A stretch of 64,000 nt of DNA from NCBI RefSeq assembly GCF_900104155.1, contig NZ_FMYB01000020.1, forward strand, positions 17,268-81,267, in the 5' to 3' direction. Below the pieces are notes generated by a model. The model saw only the letters and a list, made by a program, of their open reading frames with translations, searched no databases and had not been told where the DNA came from. The first letter of the stretch is position 1; each line of letters begins with the position of its first letter. The position numbers and the translations under genes were made by a program. This document shows, piece after piece, positions 44,913 through 52,759 of the stretch. Origin of the DNA: Butyrivibrio sp. INlla16 (GTDB lineage Bacteria > Bacillota > Clostridia > Lachnospirales > Lachnospiraceae).

Positions 44913-45443
44913 TTGGAAAAGGAATTTCTACCGGGCACACTTCGTGACCGTATTCAGGATCTGATGAAAAGCAGGAAGGTGACCCAGAAAGAGCTGGCAG
45001 ATCTTCTTGGCGTGACAGTGAGTACCATCAGCAGATTTTTAAGTGGAAGTACCGATAAGTTCGGTAATGAAAATGTTATACGTATCGCAAGAGCATTCAA
45101 TGTATCTACGGATTTTTTACTGGGAGAGACAGATGTCCCTGACAGGAAAAATTATCAGATTTCTGAGTTGGGATTGTCGTCAGAAGCGGCAAGGAATCTG
45201 TATAAGGGCAGGGCTGATCAGAGGGTTGTATCCAGAATGCTTGAGAATAAAAAATATCTTGCTCTTACCAGAATGATATCAAAGTATTTCAATGATACTT
45301 TTGCCGCGGGATTTGCGGCGCAGAATGAGCTGTATGCATCCCTGAGTGAATTTGTTATAGATAAAGATACCAGTGAAGCTGCTGATGATGTAGCTGATGA
45401 TCTAAGATACATGCGGACTAATGTATACCAGGCTGATCTTTAG
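44913..45443 (+). CDS. XRE-family transcriptional regulator
   Basis: 176 residues with a TTG start preceded by GGGAGGAG. The N-terminal helix-turn-helix (about 10-70) reads VTQKELADLLGVTVSTISRFLSG and NVIRIARAFNVSTDFLLGE. The C-terminal about 100 residues are helical and may bind a partner or a ligand. It opens a three-gene unit with a small protein and a sigma-like factor and is a candidate master regulator of the element. Confidence 0.9.
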   Translation: MEKEFLPGTLRDRIQDLMKSRKVTQKELADLLGVTVSTISRFLSGSTDKFGNENVIRIARAFNVSTDFLLGETDVPDRKNYQISELGLSSEAARNLYKGRADQRVVSRMLENKKYLALTRMISKYFNDTFAAGFAAQNELYASLSEFVIDKDTSEAADDVADDLRYMRTNVYQADL

Positions 45444-45461
45444 GGTATTCAGAACCAGTTT

Positions 45462-45746
45462 ATGGCTTCGGTAAAAGAGATTAAGAAGGAAGTCGGGAGT
45501 GATCTTGAGAGTGCAAAGAAGCTGACCAGAGAAACTGTTCAGAAGATGTTCAATGAGCCTATGGACGAGAATCTGATTCATGAGGACAAGGAAATGGCAA
45601 TCGAACAGTATGTTGTAGCACCTATCATGCAGGTGATTAAATCCTGTGGTATTGAAGATACTGAAAAGATTTCTGATTTTGAGCAGGCGCTGAGGGGACT
45701 TGTCATGACAACAGTTCCTGACAGGGTGGAAGATGGAAACAAGTAA
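45462..45746 (+). CDS. Small helical protein, 94 aa
   Basis: No recognised family. Charged and helical (MASVKEIKKEVGSDLESAKK to VMTTVPDRVEDGNK), no membrane segment. It lies 18 bp after the XRE gene, and its end overlaps the sigma-like gene by 14 bp, so its translation is probably tied to that of the sigma-like factor. A role as a cofactor or anti-sigma-type partner is possible but unsupported by sequence. Confidence 0.6.
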   Translation: MASVKEIKKEVGSDLESAKKLTRETVQKMFNEPMDENLIHEDKEMAIEQYVVAPIMQVIKSCGIEDTEKISDFEQALRGLVMTTVPDRVEDGNK

Positions 45747-46356
45747 TGACGCGCTCTGCCAGAGAATTCAGCAGGGGGACATGGCTGCCAGAGATATTCT
45801 TATTCGTGAGAACTGGAAGCTGGCAGAAAAGATAGCTGCACTCATAAAAAAGGAACGCACCGATGTTTCTGAAGAGACTGAGAAAGATATGGTCCAGGAA
45901 GGACTCATAGCAATTCTGAAAGCTGCTGAAACTTATGATGCCGCCAGAGAGGCAGGTTTTGAGACCTACGCTTCGACAGTCATGGAGAATGCCATAAGAG
46001 ATTACCTGAGAAAACAGACGGCAGCTTTTGATATGAGGATGAGTACCATCAGTCTTTCTGATGTGAAAACTGAAGAAAACAGGCAGCATTATATTGACAC
46101 TGCCTCTAACATTTATACCAAAGACCCTGCGGATATATGCGTTCGTAAAGAACTGTTTCTTGCAATATACAGGGCAATCGGTAATGTGACCAGGAGAGGC
46201 CAGGTTTATCTGCTATACAGATATGGCTTTGTGGATGATATGGGACATTCACTTGCTGAGACTGCTGATCATTTCATGCTGAGTGTGAGCAGAGTGGAAC
46301 GGACAGAGAAAAAAGTTATTGAGCAGTTGCGGGAGGTTTTCGAATATGGTGTGTAA
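45733..46356 (+). CDS. Sigma-70 family-like factor
   Basis: 207 residues. Region 2 is visible at about 15-100 (ENWKLAEKIAALIKK, DMVQEGLIAILKAAETYD, FETYASTVMENAIRDYLRK), close to sigma region 2.1-2.3. A linker follows, and the C-terminal part (about 140-200: YRAIGNVTRRGQVYLLYRYGF, SLAETADHFMLSVSRVERTEKKVIEQL) is a region-4-like helix-turn-helix. Element-encoded sigma-like factors often drive transfer or excision genes. Its target promoters are unknown. Confidence 0.8.
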   Translation: METSNDALCQRIQQGDMAARDILIRENWKLAEKIAALIKKERTDVSEETEKDMVQEGLIAILKAAETYDAAREAGFETYASTVMENAIRDYLRKQTAAFDMRMSTISLSDVKTEENRQHYIDTASNIYTKDPADICVRKELFLAIYRAIGNVTRRGQVYLLYRYGFVDDMGHSLAETADHFMLSVSRVERTEKKVIEQLREVFEYGV

Positions 46357-46363
46357 GAAAACA

Positions 46364-46418
46364 TTGACATTCATCTATGTAAATGATAAACTTCACATAG
46401 ACCGCAATCAATGTGAAG
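46364..46418 (+). promoter_or_regulatory. Promoter and operator of the ArsR operon
   Basis: TTGACA at 46364-46369 and, 17 bp later, TAAACT (46387-46392). Overlapping the -10 is a perfect inverted repeat CTTCACAT (46391-46398) / ATGTGAAG (46411-46418) with a 12-bp centre, a fitting ArsR-type operator. Confidence 0.65.
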
Positions 46419-46428
46419 GAGGGCTACA

Positions 46429-46737
46429 ATGACTGGCAATGAGGTGTCGCTAATCTGTAAGGCAATGTCAGATGAGAACAGGCTGAAAATCATAGAGATG
46501 CTGACAAAAGGTGAAAAGTGCGGATGTGATCTTCTTGATAAGCTGCAGGTTACACAACCTACACTATCTCATCACATGAAGGTACTCTCTGACTGCGGAT
46601 TGGTAGAGTCCAGAAAAGATGGAAAGTGGAGTCATTATTCCATCAACTGCGATATGTTCAGCGATTTCAAAGAATATATTACTGCAATTTCATGCTGTGA
46701 CTCAGTATCCGGGAAATGCGGATGTAAGAAAGGGTGA
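46429..46737 (+). CDS. ArsR-family metalloregulatory repressor
   Basis: 102 residues, winged helix. The metal site CxC is in GEKCGCDLLDKLQ, at the place of the arsenite-binding CVCDL of ArsR, and the recognition helix is TQPTLSHHMKVLSDCGLV. The C-terminus has extra cysteines (CC and CGCKKG) that may add a second metal site. It would leave the operator at 46391-46418 when thiophilic metal or arsenite binds. First gene of the thioredoxin-permease operon. Confidence 0.92.
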   Translation: MTGNEVSLICKAMSDENRLKIIEMLTKGEKCGCDLLDKLQVTQPTLSHHMKVLSDCGLVESRKDGKWSHYSINCDMFSDFKEYITAISCCDSVSGKCGCKKG

Positions 46738-46748
46738 GGTAAAAGATT

Positions 46749-46982
46749 ATGACAAATGTTAAAGTTTTAGGTGGTGGATGCAGCAAGTGTGAGACACTTC
46801 TTGCAAATGCAAAGGAAGCAATCAGTGCTCTTGGTGTAGACGCAGAGGTTGAATACATTACAGATTTCTCTGTGATCGCAGGATACGGTATTATGTCAAC
46901 ACCGGCGCTTATAGTGAATGACAAGGTTGTTTCAATGGGCAAGGTTTTAAAAGAAAAAGAAATTGAGGCATTTCTGAAATAA
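46749..46982 (+). CDS. Small thioredoxin-fold redox protein
   Basis: 77 residues of the redox-active disulfide protein type. The N-terminal active site is GGGCSKCETLL (CxxC), followed by a thioredoxin-like cis-Pro segment MSTPALIVND. It lies 11 bp after arsR. In this setting it probably reduces or transfers a thiophilic substrate for the permease gene that follows. Confidence 0.85.
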   Translation: MTNVKVLGGGCSKCETLLANAKEAISALGVDAEVEYITDFSVIAGYGIMSTPALIVNDKVVSMGKVLKEKEIEAFLK

Positions 46983-47080
46983 GAAAAACTCTTCAGGATA
47001 CTTTGCAGAACAGTTTATCGGCGAGTATTTAAAAAGAAATCCACAAACCGGCATTTGCCGGTTTTCTTTAAAAAGATTAC

Positions 47081-48118
47081 ATGGACAAGCATCTATGTGA
47101 AAGGATACAGACAATGGGTATGTTTATTCAGGATCAAATCCTTGGAATGAAATGGCTTAATAAAGTCATAGGAAATCTACTTTCAGTTCTGGGACTGGAT
47201 ATTACAACAAGGCTTGGGGGCAGTGTTCAGTTTTTCATATATGATGTGATCAAGATCACAATACTGCTGTGCATTTTAATTTTTGGCATCAGTTATATTC
47301 AAAGCTATTTCCCTCCTGAGAAAAGTAAACAGATTATGAGCAGGTTTCATGGTCTGGGAGCAAATACTGTAGCGGCATTGCTTGGCACAGTAACACCATT
47401 TTGCAGCTGTTCATCAATCCCGATCTTTATAGGGTTTACGAGTGCAGGGCTTCCTCTGGGAGTTACCTTTTCATTCTTGATTTCATCACCTATGGTTGAT
47501 TTGGGAAGCTTAGTTCTTCTCATGTCTATCTTCGGTGCAAGAGTAGCAATAATCTATGTAGTTCTTGGCCTTGTAGTTGCTGTGATCGGCGGCTCTATTA
47601 TAGAGAGGATGCACCTTGAGGATGAGCTTGAAGATGTAGTAAAGAATGCACTTCGAGCAGGCAGAGTAGATATCTCAGCGCCTGACCTTACACAGAAAGA
47701 CAGATTGATATTCGCTAAAGACCAGGTTGTTGAGACTTTCAAGAAAGTATTTCCATACATTCTTGTGGGTGTAGGTATCGGAGCAGTAATCCACAACTGG
47801 ATTCCAGAGGCATGGGTTGAGAAAATTCTTGGAAGTAAGAACCCACTGGGAGTACCTCTTGCAGCCCTTGTAGGTGTACCGATGTATGCAGATATTTTTG
47901 GTACTATTCCAATTGCAGAAGCCTTACTTGGCAAGGGAGCTCTCCTTGGAACAGTCCTTGCATTTATGATGGCTGTAACCACTTTGTCCCTTCCATCAAT
48001 GATCATGCTCAGAAAGGCTGTTAAGCCAAAGCTCCTGGGTATTTTCATCGGGATATGCGTGGTTGGTATCATTCTGGTGGGATACTTCTTCAACATCATA
48101 CAGCCGCTTATTATGTGA
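47081..48118 (+). CDS. ArsP/DUF318-type permease
   Basis: 345 residues with about eight membrane helices. The family signature is TPFCSCSSIPIFIGF followed by SFLISSPMVDLGSL; the second half repeats the pattern (GVPMYADIFGTIPIAEALL). ArsP-type members export trivalent organoarsenicals; related DUF318 permeases have unknown substrates. Upstream ArsR and CxxC protein support a thiophilic substrate. The ATG at 47081 lacks a clear ribosome site; the ATG at 47114 (MGMFIQ) is an alternative start. Confidence 0.85.
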   Translation: MDKHLCERIQTMGMFIQDQILGMKWLNKVIGNLLSVLGLDITTRLGGSVQFFIYDVIKITILLCILIFGISYIQSYFPPEKSKQIMSRFHGLGANTVAALLGTVTPFCSCSSIPIFIGFTSAGLPLGVTFSFLISSPMVDLGSLVLLMSIFGARVAIIYVVLGLVVAVIGGSIIERMHLEDELEDVVKNALRAGRVDISAPDLTQKDRLIFAKDQVVETFKKVFPYILVGVGIGAVIHNWIPEAWVEKILGSKNPLGVPLAALVGVPMYADIFGTIPIAEALLGKGALLGTVLAFMMAVTTLSLPSMIMLRKAVKPKLLGIFIGICVVGIILVGYFFNIIQPLIM

Positions 48119-48135
48119 AAAACTGATAGGAGGAA

Positions 48136-48330
48136 ATGCGTTTGAAGAGTAAGAGTTCACTTGTTTTTAAAATTTTGATTCCGATATTGATCGTTGCAGG
48201 AACGTCAATGGGATTTGTAAAGAATATAAATGAAAATGAAAAATACAAAAAGCTTTCATCTGCTCTCAAAATATTGATGGGAGTTGCAATCTTGCTTATA
48301 GGATTGTATATGTTCTGGCTTGCGTTTTAG
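48136..48330 (+). CDS. Small membrane protein, 64 aa
   Basis: Two hydrophobic segments: about 9-27 (SLVFKILIPILIVAGTSMGF) and 43-63 (ILMGVAILLIGLYMFWLAF), joined by a charged loop (NINENEKYKK). AGGAGGAA lies just before the ATG. It follows the permease by 17 bp and is probably its accessory subunit; no named family is recognised. Confidence 0.75.
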   Translation: MRLKSKSSLVFKILIPILIVAGTSMGFVKNINENEKYKKLSSALKILMGVAILLIGLYMFWLAF

Positions 48331-48487
48331 AACTCTAAAAGGGAAGGCCGCTTCCGTAGGTAGAGTCCTTAAAACTGCAGATGTAGAATAATTGCTGCTA
48401 AAATATTTCATAGAGTATAAAGAAGCGTAGCATGGACTATTATATTGTTTCTGTTCACTCGTCCAGAATCGCGCACCTGCTGCGCAG

Positions 48488-48516
48488 TTGTTAAAATGTA
48501 ATATTAATGGTATTGT
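48488..48516 (+). promoter_or_regulatory. Promoter of the riboswitch-MBOAT transcript
   Basis: TTGTTA (48488-48493), 17 bp spacer, TATTGT (48511-48516). Transcription would start near 48523, right at the riboswitch P1 stem. The stretch 48331-48487 holds only a GCGCA/TGCGC hairpin and no supported gene. Confidence 0.6.
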
Positions 48517-48520
48517 TATC

Positions 48521-48670
48521 GAGTAAGAGGGAGTAGCTACAGGAAATCTTCCTGTGTTCAGGTTCGACTAAGGGACAAGAGAGATTGTTCCCGGCCTGTC
48601 CGAAGCTTCGGATGACAGCGAGACTTTTACAAGAGTGGTTTATACCGCTTTTGTAAAGGTCTCTTTTTTA
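48521..48670 (+). promoter_or_regulatory. yybP-ykoY type (Mn2+) riboswitch 1 with terminator
   Basis: Aptamer core GGGAGTAGC (48529-48537) and AGCGAGAC (48617-48624) match the two conserved loops of the yybP-ykoY class, joined by helices including CTGTC/GACAG. P1 is GTAAGA (48523-48528) with TTTTAC (48625-48630). The P1 3' strand is also the left arm of a terminator: GAGACTTTTACAA (48620-48632) pairs with TTGTAAAGGTCTC, then TTTTTT. Ligand binding should stabilise P1 and block the terminator, turning on the MBOAT gene 18 bp downstream. Confidence 0.85.
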
Positions 48671-48687
48671 TTAAAAGGAAGGTAAGT

Positions 48688-50079
48688 ATGCAGATATCAT
48701 TTTTTTCGTTCGTCTATATAGCCGTTATGTTCGTATTGATAGGAGTTGCCAAAGAGTTCCTGAGAATACCTATAATGTTCGCAGGAAGCATTATCTATAT
48801 TTATCATCTATCGCCTGATGCTGCTGTGATACTTCTCACAGTTACGATCTGTGTATACTTTGCAGGATTGATAGCAGGTTTCTGTAAAGAGAAGGGTTAT
48901 CAGAAACTATGCGGTGCTGTATGCGTTATCGGTTCTTTAGCATCAGCTTGTTCGCTTCTTTTCTTTAAGTATATTCCGGGACTTCTGGTTCCGATTGGTT
49001 TTTCCTTTTATATTTTTTCATCGATCAGTTATCTGATAGACATCCGAAGAGGAGATGTGAAAGTTGAGAAAAACATCTTCAAGTTCGCTCTCTTCATGAC
49101 ATGGTGCCCCAAATTTATCAGCGGACCTATAGAGAGAGGGAGCAGCTTTTTTCCTCAGCTTGACCGGCTTAAGGAAGTCCGGCTGTTCGATATAGACGTG
49201 CTTGTTGAGGCACTGGTATACATTTCCTGGGGAGCGTTTCTCAAGGTAGCTATTGCTGATAATCTGGCTGCCTATACCGATTTTGTTTTTGAACACCACG
49301 ATGCCTGCGGTAGTGTATGGATGGCTGTTGCAAGTCTTTTCTACACATTGCAGATATATGCGGATTTCGCCGGTTATTCCTATGCGGCGTTTGGCATATC
49401 TCTGCTATTTGGATTGAGATTGACTGAGAACTTCAGAAATCCCTATCTGGCAGCTAATATATCTGACTTCTGGAGGCGATGGCATGTGTCTCTTAGTAAT
49501 TTTTTCAGAGATTATGTATATATCCCGCTTGGCGGCAGCCGTAAGGGACAGCTGAGAAAAATACTGAATCTGATAATAGTTTTTATGCTCAGTGGTATCT
49601 GGCATGGTGTAGGAACCGGATTTCTCATATGGGGCGGACTTCATGCCTTATACAATGTGATTTATGTTTTGACACACAGATATACAGACAGATATCCTGT
49701 CAGCAGGGTACTGGTCAGGATTTTGACTTTTATTGGAGTGTCTTTTGCATGGATATTCTTCAGAATAGGTGATGCAGGCCTGGCATTTACCTATATCAAA
49801 GATATGGTGTCTATTACTCCTGTGTTTAGTATTTTCTTTATGGTCCTGGAAGGTATGGGAATCAGTACTCGTGAATTCAAGCTACTGATGGCATGGATAA
49901 TTATCATGATTCTGCTGGAATTAATAGCGAACAGACATAAAAAGAGTGTTCCTGATATGGTTCTATCATTGAATTTCACTTTACGAGAAGCATTTTGTCT
50001 GTTCTTTGTAGTGATAACTCTCATATTTGGAAATTATGGACCTGACATTGACAGCAATCTTATATATATGCAGTTCTGA
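48688..50079 (+). CDS. MBOAT-family O-acyltransferase (AlgI/DltB type)
   Basis: 463 residues, about ten or more membrane helices. The MBOAT core is SDFWRRWHVSLSNFFRDYVYIPLGG followed by the catalytic histidine in MLSGIWHGVGTGFLIWGGLHALY. This family moves acyl groups across the membrane to surface polysaccharides or teichoic acids. The next gene encodes an SGNH-like membrane-anchored protein, the usual AlgJ/DltD-like partner. It is preceded by AAAAGGAAGG and by a Mn2+-type riboswitch, so expression probably follows manganese. Confidence 0.9.
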   Translation: MQISFFSFVYIAVMFVLIGVAKEFLRIPIMFAGSIIYIYHLSPDAAVILLTVTICVYFAGLIAGFCKEKGYQKLCGAVCVIGSLASACSLLFFKYIPGLLVPIGFSFYIFSSISYLIDIRRGDVKVEKNIFKFALFMTWCPKFISGPIERGSSFFPQLDRLKEVRLFDIDVLVEALVYISWGAFLKVAIADNLAAYTDFVFEHHDACGSVWMAVASLFYTLQIYADFAGYSYAAFGISLLFGLRLTENFRNPYLAANISDFWRRWHVSLSNFFRDYVYIPLGGSRKGQLRKILNLIIVFMLSGIWHGVGTGFLIWGGLHALYNVIYVLTHRYTDRYPVSRVLVRILTFIGVSFAWIFFRIGDAGLAFTYIKDMVSITPVFSIFFMVLEGMGISTREFKLLMAWIIIMILLELIANRHKKSVPDMVLSLNFTLREAFCLFFVVITLIFGNYGPDIDSNLIYMQF

Positions 50080-50105
50080 TATCTGATCATGATGGAGAAT
50101 GAGAT

Positions 50106-51110
50106 ATGAGTTTGAAGAAAAAACTGATAATAACCATATGTATGATATTCGCATTCTGCTGTGCATATTCTATGGCAGACAGGATACTGAACTTTAAAAC
50201 TGAGCATGGTGTGGTTCAGGCAAGAGCATTTTATTCTCAGCCAAAGAATACTGTGGATGTAGCATTTCTGGGATCGAGCCATGTACATTGCGATATCAAT
50301 ACAGCATATCTGTGGGAACGTTTTGGAATTGCGGGATATGACTATAGTGCAGCTGAGCAGCCTTTATGGATTACCTATTATTATCTCCAGGAGTTCTGCA
50401 AGTATCAGAATCCGGGACTGGTTGTTATTGATCTGTACTCACCTGCCAGGTTCAAGGATGATTATCAGTATAACTGGCTGGGAGATAATGTATATGGGAT
50501 GAGGTTTTCGCTGACCAAGCTTCAGATGCTTCATGATGCATGTGAACCGGATCGTTACGGGGATTATTTTCCATCTATTTCCGCATGGCACTCTGAATAC
50601 AAATCTGTTCAGATTCCGGATGTTATTCAACAATTGAAAAAGGACGACCTGGAAGCATTTAAAGGCTATACACCATATATGAATGTAAGTGTTCAGCCGG
50701 AACCGGAGCTTAATGAAACGAGAAGCGGAGGTTTCACCGCCAAAAGTGAGCTCTATCTGATGAAGATAATTGAATATACCAGAGCTCACGATATAGATCT
50801 TTTCCTGATGGTTTCACCATACATTACAATAAGCGAAGATGAGACCGTTTACAACAGGATAAAGGAAATTGCTGAGCAGTATGACGTCAGCTTCATCAGC
50901 ACAAATTATAATTATCAGGATATGGGGCTGAACTTCAGCACTGATTTCAATGACGCCTCTCATCTGAACTATCTGGGCTCATGCAAATTTACCGAATTTC
51001 TGGGACATGAGATCAAAGAGAGATTCGATATTCCAGACAGGAGAGGTCAGAATGGCTATGAATCCTGGGACAGACATGTTGAGATGATCAATGAGCAAGT
51101 CTATCGGTAA
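50106..51110 (+). CDS. Membrane-anchored SGNH-like acyltransferase partner
   Basis: 334 residues. One N-terminal signal anchor (about 6-24, LIITICMIFAFCCAYSMA), then an extracellular domain with GSSHVHCDINT (serine nucleophile block I), an Asn/Asp segment LVVIDLYSPARF, and a C-terminal DASHLNYLGSCKFTEFLG (Asp-x-x-His). This is the SGNH hydrolase order seen in AlgJ, AlgX and DltD. It lies 26 bp after the MBOAT gene; together they should O-acylate a wall or capsular polymer. Confidence 0.8.
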   Translation: MSLKKKLIITICMIFAFCCAYSMADRILNFKTEHGVVQARAFYSQPKNTVDVAFLGSSHVHCDINTAYLWERFGIAGYDYSAAEQPLWITYYYLQEFCKYQNPGLVVIDLYSPARFKDDYQYNWLGDNVYGMRFSLTKLQMLHDACEPDRYGDYFPSISAWHSEYKSVQIPDVIQQLKKDDLEAFKGYTPYMNVSVQPEPELNETRSGGFTAKSELYLMKIIEYTRAHDIDLFLMVSPYITISEDETVYNRIKEIAEQYDVSFISTNYNYQDMGLNFSTDFNDASHLNYLGSCKFTEFLGHEIKERFDIPDRRGQNGYESWDRHVEMINEQVYR

Positions 51111-51117
51111 TTATTTT

Positions 51118-51158
51118 AAACGGCATTAGAAATGTTACCAACATTTCTAATGCCGTTT
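51118..51158. terminator. Bidirectional terminator between convergent cargo genes
   Basis: AAACGGCATTAGAAATGTT (51118-51136) and AACATTTCTAATGCCGTTT (51140-51158) form a perfect 19-bp stem with an ACC loop. Confidence 0.92.
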
Positions 51159-51167
51159 ACTAATGTA

Positions 51168-52349
51168 TCAGAGTTTTCTGCTTTTCTTCTTTAGAGATAC
51201 AGATCTGTAGCAACAGTATGTGAACCAGAGATATGCTGCCATATAACAGGGAGCTATGAAATTCATGCTGATCATTACAGCGTCTTCACCAAAGAAATAT
51301 GTGGTATAGTTTATCACCGAAACTATGTTGATGAGGAGAGCTGAAGGAATCATTTTGCGGTTGTAGACGATGGCATATACAGTCAGGTACAGAACCACAT
51401 AATAATCATAGCGTTCATGCATGGTGGGCAGGAACATACAACAGGTATAAACGCACCAAATAGATAGACTGATCAGCATATTCTTATCGATCACTGAAGC
51501 ATTGTGATATATGAAATACGCTGTATAAGTGAATATTATGATGGTAGTCAGTATCATTGCATGGAACAGAGAATCATAATCGATCAGACCTAATACACTG
51601 ATGTTGGGGAGTCCGCTGTACATCTCGAGATTACCCTGAAGCTGGTACTGGTAGATGGTATAAACTTCCATTGCCTCTCTTCCACAGATGATAGCCGGAA
51701 GTCCTGCTATAAGGTAGATCAAAGGGAAAAATATTATATTGTAGATATGAAATCTGTCTTTTATCAGATATACCATGATGAAGAATGGAAAAAAGAAAAT
51801 TGCCTGCTGTTTGAAAACAAAGCTTATGGACAGCATGATCATGGCGAGTGTGTAGTTTTCCCGTAAAATATACAGAACGGCGGCTAGCAAGAAGAATGTA
51901 TAGATTGAGTCGCACTGTTTCCACAATGATGAATTTAGAAAAGAAACAGGAACAAACAGTATAGTTAATGAAGCCAACATCCTCAGTGGTGAACTGAGAG
52001 TACCTTTTGTTAGTGCCAGAATTTTGTATAAGCAGAAAACTGACAGGTATTCGAATGTAATTGATAGGAGCCCGAGAGGAAGCCAATACGGAAGCCTTGT
52101 TTGTGAGATCATAGCAAGGAAAACATTGTAAGGAATGTAATAATTTCCGACTCCATCACGTAATCCTTTGACAATGCCAACTCTCCTATAGAAGTCGCAC
52201 CATGGAATCAGGAAGTCATTGTAATCTGACCGTATATCGTTATGACCAAGTAATGAAATGCGAATTAATAGAGAAATAAAAATGATGAATCCAATAAAAA
52301 GGTGGTTGTGATATTGTCTGATCTTGGTTCTGATTATTCTGTCTAGCAT
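51168..52349 (-). CDS. GT-C type membrane glycosyltransferase-like protein
   Basis: 393 residues, about ten membrane helices. The first extracytoplasmic loop reads RSDYNDFLIPWCDFYRRVG, with an acidic residue after TM1, as in GT-C (lipid-phosphate-sugar dependent) transferases, whose catalytic aspartate sits there and which need a divalent cation. Later segments carry NSSLWKQCDSIYTFFLL and LPTMHERYDYYVVL, usual for this fold. It is preceded by a riboswitch on the same strand and GAGAGGATC. A lipid-linked sugar is likely used to decorate a surface polymer; donor and acceptor are unknown. Confidence 0.7.
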   Translation of the reverse strand: MLDRIIRTKIRQYHNHLFIGFIIFISLLIRISLLGHNDIRSDYNDFLIPWCDFYRRVGIVKGLRDGVGNYYIPYNVFLAMISQTRLPYWLPLGLLSITFEYLSVFCLYKILALTKGTLSSPLRMLASLTILFVPVSFLNSSLWKQCDSIYTFFLLAAVLYILRENYTLAMIMLSISFVFKQQAIFFFPFFIMVYLIKDRFHIYNIIFFPLIYLIAGLPAIICGREAMEVYTIYQYQLQGNLEMYSGLPNISVLGLIDYDSLFHAMILTTIIIFTYTAYFIYHNASVIDKNMLISLSIWCVYTCCMFLPTMHERYDYYVVLYLTVYAIVYNRKMIPSALLINIVSVINYTTYFFGEDAVMISMNFIAPCYMAAYLWFTYCCYRSVSLKKKSRKL

Positions 52350-52380
52350 TTCTGATCCTCTCTTCTTATTTCGTGTTAAT

Positions 52381-52530
52381 AAAAAAGACTTTTATAAAGG
52401 AATTGCAAGTGCAATATCCTTTATAAAAGTCTCGCTGTCATCCTAAGCTTCGGACAGGCCGGGAACGAATCGACGTTCCTTAGTCGAACCTGAACACAGA
52501 GTGTTTACTCTGTAGCTACTCCCTTTTATA
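52381..52530 (-). promoter_or_regulatory. yybP-ykoY type (Mn2+) riboswitch 2 with terminator
   Basis: Read on the minus strand: P1 TATAAAAG (52530-52523), GGGAGTAGC core, GACAGCGAGAC core and CTTTTATA closing P1. CTGTC/GACAG and GTTCAGGTTCGACTAAGG are shared with riboswitch 1. The expression platform is a long terminator, AGACTTTTATAAAGGA with TCCTTTATAAAAGTCT, then six T (52381-52428). It controls the GT-C-like gene, which starts 31 bp downstream. Confidence 0.85.
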
Positions 52531-52734
52531 GGAAAATATTAAATTTGTCCAACAAATGGTATAATCCCATGTATCCCCTGAATTTGTCAATCGGTAGTAC
52601 AAAAAAGGTACAGTATTAGTGTAATCTATAATATGTGAGACATTGTAAGATTGGTTACCATACTGGTTACCAAAATGAAAGGGATGATGCGCGAAGCTCC
52701 TTTCTGTAAGCGTTTAAGACATTTGCCTAATCGC
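52531..52734. other. Right end of the element, arm-type sites
   Basis: No gene. Two copies of TGGTTACC at 52652-52659 and 52664-52671 match the three copies at the left end. The rest is AT-rich without recognisable features. Confidence 0.55.
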
Positions 52735-52759
52735 GTTCGATTCCCACGTGTCTCATTAG
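52735..52759 (+). repeat. attR: right 25-bp direct repeat
   Basis: Identical to 38644-38668 and contains the tRNA-Lys T-arm/acceptor remnant with no tRNA 5' half before it. Confidence 0.92.

Larger units (their letters stand above)
38644..52759. mobile_element. Integrative mobilizable element in tRNA-Lys, 14.1 kb
   Basis: Bounded by identical 25-bp repeats (38644-38668 and 52735-52759), the left one being the 3' end of tRNA-Lys. Inside are a tyrosine recombinase gene next to the left end, TGGTTACC arm-type sites near both ends, VirE-type helicase and CHC2 primase-like genes, relaxase, MobC, an oriT candidate, XRE and sigma-like regulators, and cargo (arsenic-type operon; MBOAT, SGNH-like and GT-C-like genes under riboswitches). 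No coupling protein or type IV secretion genes are seen, so I call it mobilizable rather than self-conjugative. Confidence 0.85.

Noticed and set aside
38644..52759. Prophage
   Set aside because: No capsid, terminase, tail or lysis genes; relaxase and MobC instead.
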